Shown in pieces: positions 6,097 through 9,856 of a DNA stretch of 9,856 nucleotides. Within the stretch, counting starts at the first letter, position 1. Each line of letters starts with the position of its first letter. Both the position numbers and the translations under genes were made by a program. Source of the DNA: Methylotenera_A sp031399315 (lineage in GTDB: Bacteria > Pseudomonadota > Gammaproteobacteria > Burkholderiales > Methylophilaceae); contig JANNOS010000104.1 in the NCBI GenBank assembly GCA_031399315.1, positions 1 through 9,856 on the forward strand. The letters are read 5' to 3'. The notes below the pieces were generated by a model that was not told the origin of the DNA, did not search any database, and saw only the letters and a list, made by a program, of their open reading frames with translations.

Positions 6097-7350
6097 GTGG
6101 ATAAAAATACGTCGATTTGGCAATCGCTGATGAGCAAAAAAATGCTCATTTGTATTTTCACTGGCTTTAGCTCTGGTTTACCTTTATATATCCTCATCAG
6201 CCTTTTACCTGCTTGGTTGCGAAGCGAAGGGGTTAACCTAAAAGCTATCGGGTTATTCGCTTTAATCAACTTACCTTTTACTTGGAAGTTTTTGTGGGCA
6301 CCGTTTTTCGATCGCTATATTCCTCCATTGGGTCGCAGGCGTGGCTGGCTGTTGATTACGCAGATTTTATTACTCATTTCCATCCCCATTTTTGGTGCGT
6401 TTAGCCCAAAATTAGACATTTGGACAATAGCTTACCTCGCCACCGTCGTCGCGTTTTTTAGTGCCAGCCAAGATATTGTATTAGATGCTTATCGCCGTGA
6501 GTTGTTAATCGATGAAGAACTGGGCTTGGGTAATGCTGTGCACGTCAACGCCTACAAAATCGCGGGCTTAATTCCTGGTTCGCTATCGCTTATATTAGCT
6601 GACCACATGGCATGGAGTAGCGTATTTATGATCACTGCGTTGTTTATGTTGCCTGGTATTTTAATGACCATTTTTGTGCAAGAACCTGCACTAAAAGACG
6701 GCCGCCCAAAAACCCTGAGAGCCGCTGTGGTAGAGCCTTTTAAAGAATTCATGAGTCGCAACGGATTAAAAACTGCCACGCTTATATTGGCATTTATTTT
6801 CTTTTATAAATTGGGTGATAGCATGGCCACTGCACTGGCCACGCCGTTTTACCTCGACATGGGGTTTAGCAAAACTGAGATTGGCTTAATTGCCAAAAAC
6901 GCAGGCTTATGGCCCAGCGTGATTGGTGGTTTGTTGGGCGGTGTTTGGATGTTCAAACTGGGCATTAACCGCGCGTTGTGGATATTTGGCGTGGTACAAA
7001 TGGTCGCGATTTTAGGCTTTGCATTTTTAGCGACGGTTGGGCACAGTTTGTTGTGGTTGGGTGTCGTGATTGGCGTTGAAGCCTTTGGTGTAGGCCTAGG
7101 CACGGCGGCTTTTGTGGCCTATATCGCCCAAACTACGCACCCGCTTTACACCGCCACACAATTTGCGCTTTTCACCAGTTTAGCGGCTGTGCCGCGTACC
7201 TTTGCCAACGCGGCAACTGGCTTTTTGGTGGAAAATTTAGGTTGGTTTAAATTCTTTATTTTGTGTTTTATTTTGGCGATTCCCGGCATGTTATTGCTGT
7301 TTAAAGTTGCGCCGTGGAACACCATTAAAGAAAACGAAAAAGCCTTATAA
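6097..7350 (+). CDS. ampG: AmpG-family muropeptide permease (major facilitator superfamily)
   Basis: An inner-membrane carrier, 417 residues and about 12 membrane segments. AmpG brings anhydromuropeptides released from the wall back into the cytoplasm for peptidoglycan recycling. Recognisable AmpG blocks are FTGFSSGLPL (21-30), FLWAPFFDRYIPPLGRRRGW (65-84), FSASQDIVLDAYRREL (121-136), the central linker near FVQEP (193-197) and TATQFALFTSLAAVPRTF (352-369). It is shorter than E. coli AmpG (about 491 residues, 14 segments), as many non-enteric homologues are. The GTG at 6097 lies 6 bases after metW; the ATG at 6130 (residue 12) is a possible alternative, leaving the first membrane segment intact, and neither start has a good Shine-Dalgarno. 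The metX-metW-ampG order recurs in betaproteobacteria to my recollection. Family is confident; substrate is inferred. Confidence 0.85.
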   Translation: MDKNTSIWQSLMSKKMLICIFTGFSSGLPLYILISLLPAWLRSEGVNLKAIGLFALINLPFTWKFLWAPFFDRYIPPLGRRRGWLLITQILLLISIPIFGAFSPKLDIWTIAYLATVVAFFSASQDIVLDAYRRELLIDEELGLGNAVHVNAYKIAGLIPGSLSLILADHMAWSSVFMITALFMLPGILMTIFVQEPALKDGRPKTLRAAVVEPFKEFMSRNGLKTATLILAFIFFYKLGDSMATALATPFYLDMGFSKTEIGLIAKNAGLWPSVIGGLLGGVWMFKLGINRALWIFGVVQMVAILGFAFLATVGHSLLWLGVVIGVEAFGVGLGTAAFVAYIAQTTHPLYTATQFALFTSLAAVPRTFANAATGFLVENLGWFKFFILCFILAIPGMLLLFKVAPWNTIKENEKAL

Positions 7351-7360
7351 GACTTTTTTT
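7337..7360 (+). terminator. Weak AT-rich terminator candidate at the end of ampG
   Basis: AAAAAG (7337-7342) pairs with CTTTTT (7353-7358) around the self-complementary CTTATAAG (7344-7351), with one C/A mismatch. It ends in seven Ts (7354-7360), the last five bases of the gene and its stop codon being inside the stem. The stem is mostly A-T, so termination would be weak; it is the only T-tract hairpin immediately after the metX-metW-ampG block. Confidence 0.35.
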
Positions 7361-7394
7361 AAAATTCTGTAAGGTTTAAGCGATTCACTCGACT

Positions 7395-7423
7395 AACTCC
7401 TATTGCCAAAAAAGGAGTTTTTT
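7395..7423 (+). promoter_or_regulatory. Hairpin enclosing the ribosome binding site of the DUF1223 gene
   Basis: AACTCCT (7395-7401) is the exact reverse complement of AGGAGTT (7413-7419), with an 11-base loop, and the 3' arm runs into six Ts (7418-7423) directly followed by ATG (7424). The 3' arm contains AGGAG (7413-7417), an excellent Shine-Dalgarno 6 bases from the start codon, so folding would hide it. The stem plus T run also resembles an intrinsic terminator. It decides the start: the in-frame TTG at 7403 lies upstream of the Shine-Dalgarno and is rejected. Confidence 0.5.
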
Positions 7424-8191
7424 ATGCGCATTATTTCTCAAATTAGCATTGCCACCAGCCTTATTCTATGCGCCTCCCAGAGCATATATGCAGCAGAATG
7501 TTCCGCCAAAAGTAGCGCAGCGACAGTTCCACTGCTTGAGCTTTACACCTCTGAAGGTTGTAGTAGCTGCCCGCCAGCCGATAAATGGATGAGCAATATC
7601 AAAACTGGCAGAGTAACACCACTGGCTTTTCACGTAGATTATTGGGACTATATAGGCTGGAAGGACAAATTCTCTAAGGCTGAATATAGCGACCGTCAAC
7701 GCAAAATTGCGGCATTTGGTGGCGCGGGTTTTGTGTATACGCCGCAATTTGTGATGAACGGACGCGATTTTAAAGGCTGGGATAATTCGCGCTTAAATGA
7801 GAGTGTCGATAAAGACCAAAAATTAGCCTCACGGGCAAATTTAAGCTTAGATGCAGTGACCGAGACCAATGGCGCAATTACCTTAAAAGCCAGCGCACAA
7901 ACAACTAAACCAAGTGATGCCAAAAACGCCGATGTGTTTATTGCCCTGTATGAAAACAAATTGGTCAGCCAAGTAAAGGCAGGCGAAAACAGTGGCCGCG
8001 AGTTAAAACATGATTACGTAGTACGTGATTTTTTTGGCGCTTATCAAATCAATAATCAAAATGAATTTAACAAAAATTTTACATTAAGTGCAGAATGGAA
8101 AAACCGCGATGCGGGCGCGGTAATTTTTGTACAAAACAGTCAAACGGGGGAAATTTTACAAAGTTTGGCCTTACCATTTTGTAAAAGTTAA
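7424..8191 (+). CDS. Secreted DUF1223 protein with thioredoxin-like fold
   Basis: A 255-residue predicted periplasmic protein. The N-terminus MRIISQISIATSLILCASQS is a signal peptide (short charged start, hydrophobic core) with likely cleavage after IYA or IYAA near residue 23-24. The mature part has the DUF1223 signature LLELYTSEGCSSCPPAD: a CxxC pair at Cys46 and Cys49 in a thioredoxin-like position, then AFHVDYWDYIGWKD and the VYTPQFVMNG segment, whose TP resembles the cis-proline loop of thioredoxins. Further cysteines lie at 26 and at the C-terminus (PFCKS), which could form a disulfide. The function of the family is not established; a redox or metal-handling role is an inference from the CxxC. 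It has its own strong Shine-Dalgarno after a 73-base gap from ampG and faces the leftward operon. Confidence 0.88.
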   Translation: MRIISQISIATSLILCASQSIYAAECSAKSSAATVPLLELYTSEGCSSCPPADKWMSNIKTGRVTPLAFHVDYWDYIGWKDKFSKAEYSDRQRKIAAFGGAGFVYTPQFVMNGRDFKGWDNSRLNESVDKDQKLASRANLSLDAVTETNGAITLKASAQTTKPSDAKNADVFIALYENKLVSQVKAGENSGRELKHDYVVRDFFGAYQINNQNEFNKNFTLSAEWKNRDAGAVIFVQNSQTGEILQSLALPFCKS

Positions 8192-8206
8192 GGAGTGCCT
8201 TAATTT
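8185..8206 (+). terminator. Hairpin at the DUF1223 stop codon
   Basis: TTAAGG (8188-8193) and CCTTAA (8198-8203) pair perfectly over a 4-base loop AGTG. A G-T and two A-T pairs extend the stem to 8185-8206, after which the sequence continues ACTT. The stop codon TAA (8189-8191) is within the stem. It is a plausible small rightward terminator, although the T tract is short. Confidence 0.4.
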
Positions 8207-8210
8207 ACTT

Positions 8211-8245
8211 GCCCTGCAGACCAATATCCATACGGTCTGCAGGGC
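8211..8245. terminator. Strong hairpin between convergent genes
   Basis: GCCCTGCAGACC (8211-8222) and GGTCTGCAGGGC (8234-8245) form a perfect 12-bp, GC-rich stem with an 11-base loop. It lies between the converging ends of the DUF1223 gene (8191) and the DUF2063 gene (8260), so a bidirectional terminator is the natural reading. No T run follows on the plus strand (ATCATATTT) and only a mixed AAGTAAATT follows on the minus strand, so it may act as a transcript-end stabiliser or be a dispersed palindrome. Confidence 0.65.
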
Positions 8246-8259
8246 ATCATATTTAATGA

Positions 8260-9057
8260 TTATTCACGTAAAATCAAGCCATCATTTAACCAGCTGGATA
8301 AATATTGTGCAGCTGTTTGCATCGCTGCTTCTTCGGTTAAATTTGCTTCAATACTTTCATCTTGTAGAAACACACATAACTCGCCAAACGTCAGACCAAA
8401 AATAAGCCTTTCTATAGCAAGCTTTTCTAGTGGCTCGATAGAGCGGTAATGTGAATCTAGCGCTTTACGCCACACCACACAGGATTCGTTTAACTTAGCA
8501 GCTTTTGGCGGCGCTTTCTCACCATTGAGCGCTTGCCACACTAAAATCACATTCCATTTAAAGGCCAACAATTGCACTGATGGATGCACTTTTAACATCA
8601 CACCGCCCCACTGCTCAGGTGGAACTGCGCCCAATTCTTGCAAAGTAAGTGTAGGCACATCTTCGGCATCAAAAGCCAAACCTAACGCCCATTCAAAAGT
8701 CGCTAGCTCTGCCGCAACAGGGTGTTGTGGCAATGTTTTTTGCAGATGTTCGCGAATTTTGTCGCCCACCCAGCGCATATTGCGAAAAGTAGAAGGGTAT
8801 TGATCAATATAAGTGCGCGCCGTGCTTGCAAATAAATCATCTCCAAGCAAAGCCTTAAGCTTTGGATAGGCATTGGCGAGCGCCTCAATAATGCGCAAAC
8901 GGTAAGCATCGTAATAAATGCCCAGCCTTTTTTTTGCACCTACTTTTTGGTCGTTAATAATCTGCGCTTTAAAAGCTGCACCTTTAACGTCATCATACAA
9001 ATAGGCCTGAAAATCAGCCTGTAATTTCTCCAAATGAGTAGTAGGGTTCTGACTCAT
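8260..9057 (-). CDS. DUF2063 (HvfC/BufC-type) partner protein of a DUF692 enzyme
   Basis: A 265-residue soluble protein of the DUF2063 family, annotated in databases as a putative DNA-binding domain but found as the partner of DUF692 (MNIO) enzymes in RiPP operons (HvfC, BufC), where it is thought to bring the precursor peptide to the enzyme. Family features seen: LEKLQADFQAYL at 9-20, RLGIYYDAYRLRIIEAL at 44-60, YPKLKALLGDDLF at 64-76, the LATFEWALGLAFDAED helix at 118-133 and a C-terminal winged-helix-like region ending WLNDGLILRE. The ATG (9057-9055) overlaps the DUF692 stop by 4 bases (ATGA), which implies translational coupling. It is the last gene of the leftward operon and is followed by the strong hairpin at 8211-8245. 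The name BufC-like rests on family and context; the cognate peptide is not visible. Confidence 0.85.
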   Translation of the reverse strand: MSQNPTTHLEKLQADFQAYLYDDVKGAAFKAQIINDQKVGAKKRLGIYYDAYRLRIIEALANAYPKLKALLGDDLFASTARTYIDQYPSTFRNMRWVGDKIREHLQKTLPQHPVAAELATFEWALGLAFDAEDVPTLTLQELGAVPPEQWGGVMLKVHPSVQLLAFKWNVILVWQALNGEKAPPKAAKLNESCVVWRKALDSHYRSIEPLEKLAIERLIFGLTFGELCVFLQDESIEANLTEEAAMQTAAQYLSSWLNDGLILRE

Positions 9058-9856
9058 GCGGCCATCTTCAACGCTTGCGAGGATAAATTGCGTGCGATTT
9101 GCAACTCTTCCACCAACACTTCTAATTCTGGAATATGGTCATCGCGCTCTATCATGGTAGAAATAGCGCCTAAACGGGCAATGGCGTAACTGTATAAATC
9201 CCACACTGGGTCAATCACTGGGGCATCATGCGTGTCGATAATGTAGTCACCATTGTTTTGATGGCCTGCTAAATGAATCTGCTGAATTCTATTTTTAGGT
9301 ACGCCATCAATAAACGCTTTAGCATCAAATTGGTGGTTAAAACTACTCACGTAGATATTGTTCACATCCAGCAACAGCAAACAGTCAGCTTGCTCGGAGA
9401 TTTCAGTTATAAATTCCCACTCGGTCATGTTGGAGTCGACATAACTCGCATAGCTCGACACATTCTCTAACAAAATTTGGCGTCCAAGATAATCTTGTAC
9501 AATCTTAACGCGCTCGGCCACGTGTTTCACAGTTTCTTCTGTGTAAGGTAACGGCAGCAAATCGTGTATGTTTTGGCCATGCACACCTGTCCAGCATAAA
9601 TGATCAGAAATCCAAGCAGGCTCAATTCTATCCGCCAGCTTTTTTAAATCACACAGATACTCGCGGTCAAATGGCGTAGTAGAGCCAATAGAAAGTGATA
9701 CTCCATGCATCACCACAGGATAATCGGCGCGAATTTTATCTAAATAATCCAGCGGTTTTCCACCAGGGATCATATAGTTTTCAGACAGCGCTTCAAACCA
9801 ATCTATATTAGGCTTAGTTTCTAATATAGCGTTGTAGTGCTCAGTACGTAAACCCA
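9054..9856 (-). CDS. DUF692 multinuclear non-heme iron oxidase (MNIO, HvfB/BufB-type), N-terminus beyond the window
   Basis: 266 codons are in the window, open to the right edge, with perhaps 10-20 N-terminal residues missing; the ATG at 9773-9771 is internal, since family sequence continues upstream (GLRTEHY, then DWFEALSENYM). DUF692 enzymes have a TIM-barrel fold with a two- or three-iron site and modify cysteines of ribosomal peptides: MbnB in methanobactin, HvfB in oxazolin, BufB in bufferins. Candidate ligands, numbered from the first visible codon, are H5, E25-N26, H50 (HGVSLSIGS), D84-H85, E130-N131, D163 and N165 (LLDVNNI), H194 and H198 (IHLAGH), D207 and H209 (DTHDAPV) and E236. 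The GVHGQNIHDLLPLPYTEE block at 90-107 is typical. The precursor gene is expected upstream, to the right of the window. Product chemistry is inferred. Confidence 0.92.
   Translation of the reverse strand, partial: GLRTEHYNAILETKPNIDWFEALSENYMIPGGKPLDYLDKIRADYPVVMHGVSLSIGSTTPFDREYLCDLKKLADRIEPAWISDHLCWTGVHGQNIHDLLPLPYTEETVKHVAERVKIVQDYLGRQILLENVSSYASYVDSNMTEWEFITEISEQADCLLLLDVNNIYVSSFNHQFDAKAFIDGVPKNRIQQIHLAGHQNNGDYIIDTHDAPVIDPVWDLYSYAIARLGAISTMIERDDHIPELEVLVEELQIARNLSSQALKMAA

Noticed and set aside
7403..7423. TTG start giving the DUF1223 protein a 7-residue extension
   Set aside because: The strong AGGAG at 7413-7417 would be inside the coding region; it is placed ideally for the ATG at 7424, which also starts a normal signal peptide.
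8127..8405. Plus-strand open frame of 92 codons spanning the end of the DUF1223 gene and the convergent gene end
   Set aside because: It overlaps two supported genes and crosses both terminator-like hairpins; its translation shows no signal peptide or domain.
9054..9773. Taking the ATG at 9773-9771 as the start of the DUF692 gene
   Set aside because: The frame is open to the window edge and the upstream codons encode conserved DUF692 sequence (GLRTEHY, SENYM), so the true start is outside.

Overview
The window looks like core chromosome of a betaproteobacterium with moderate GC content. The order hemA-prfA-prmC, followed by metX-metW-ampG, and the protein sequences fit Nitrosomonadales, most likely Methylophilaceae (Methylotenera-like). 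This is a judgement from gene content and remembered sequences, not from a search.

Layout. At 1-71 the first 23 codons of rpe run leftward off the edge. A divergent intergenic region (72-294) carries a probable hemA promoter. A rightward cluster follows: hemA (glutamyl-tRNA reductase), prfA (release factor 1), a BAX-inhibitor-1/YccA-like membrane protein and prmC (the methyltransferase that modifies the GGQ motif of release factors). prfA and prmC make a substrate and enzyme pair; the AT-richer membrane protein gene and a REP-like palindrome lie between them. prmC itself carries a GC-rich palindromic repeat in frame. Next come metX-metW (methionine biosynthesis from homoserine) and an AmpG-family muropeptide permease with 6-9 base gaps, so probably one operon. 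Its TATAAT box is so close to the metX start that the mRNA may be leaderless. A secreted DUF1223 thioredoxin-fold protein follows, with its ribosome binding site inside a hairpin.

At 8185-8245 two hairpins separate this rightward block from a leftward operon. That operon encodes a DUF692 enzyme (MNIO family, running off the right edge) and its DUF2063 partner (HvfC/BufC type), overlapping by 4 bases. Such pairs modify cysteines in small metal-related peptides (bufferin/oxazolin-type RiPPs). The precursor gene is not in the window and is expected just beyond the right edge.

Most of the window is housekeeping. The points worth a second look are the repeat inside prmC (with a G-quadruplex motif), the insertion between prfA and prmC, the DUF692/DUF2063 RiPP pair and two unusual translation-initiation regions. 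I saw no tRNA, rRNA, CRISPR array, insertion sequence or phage gene.
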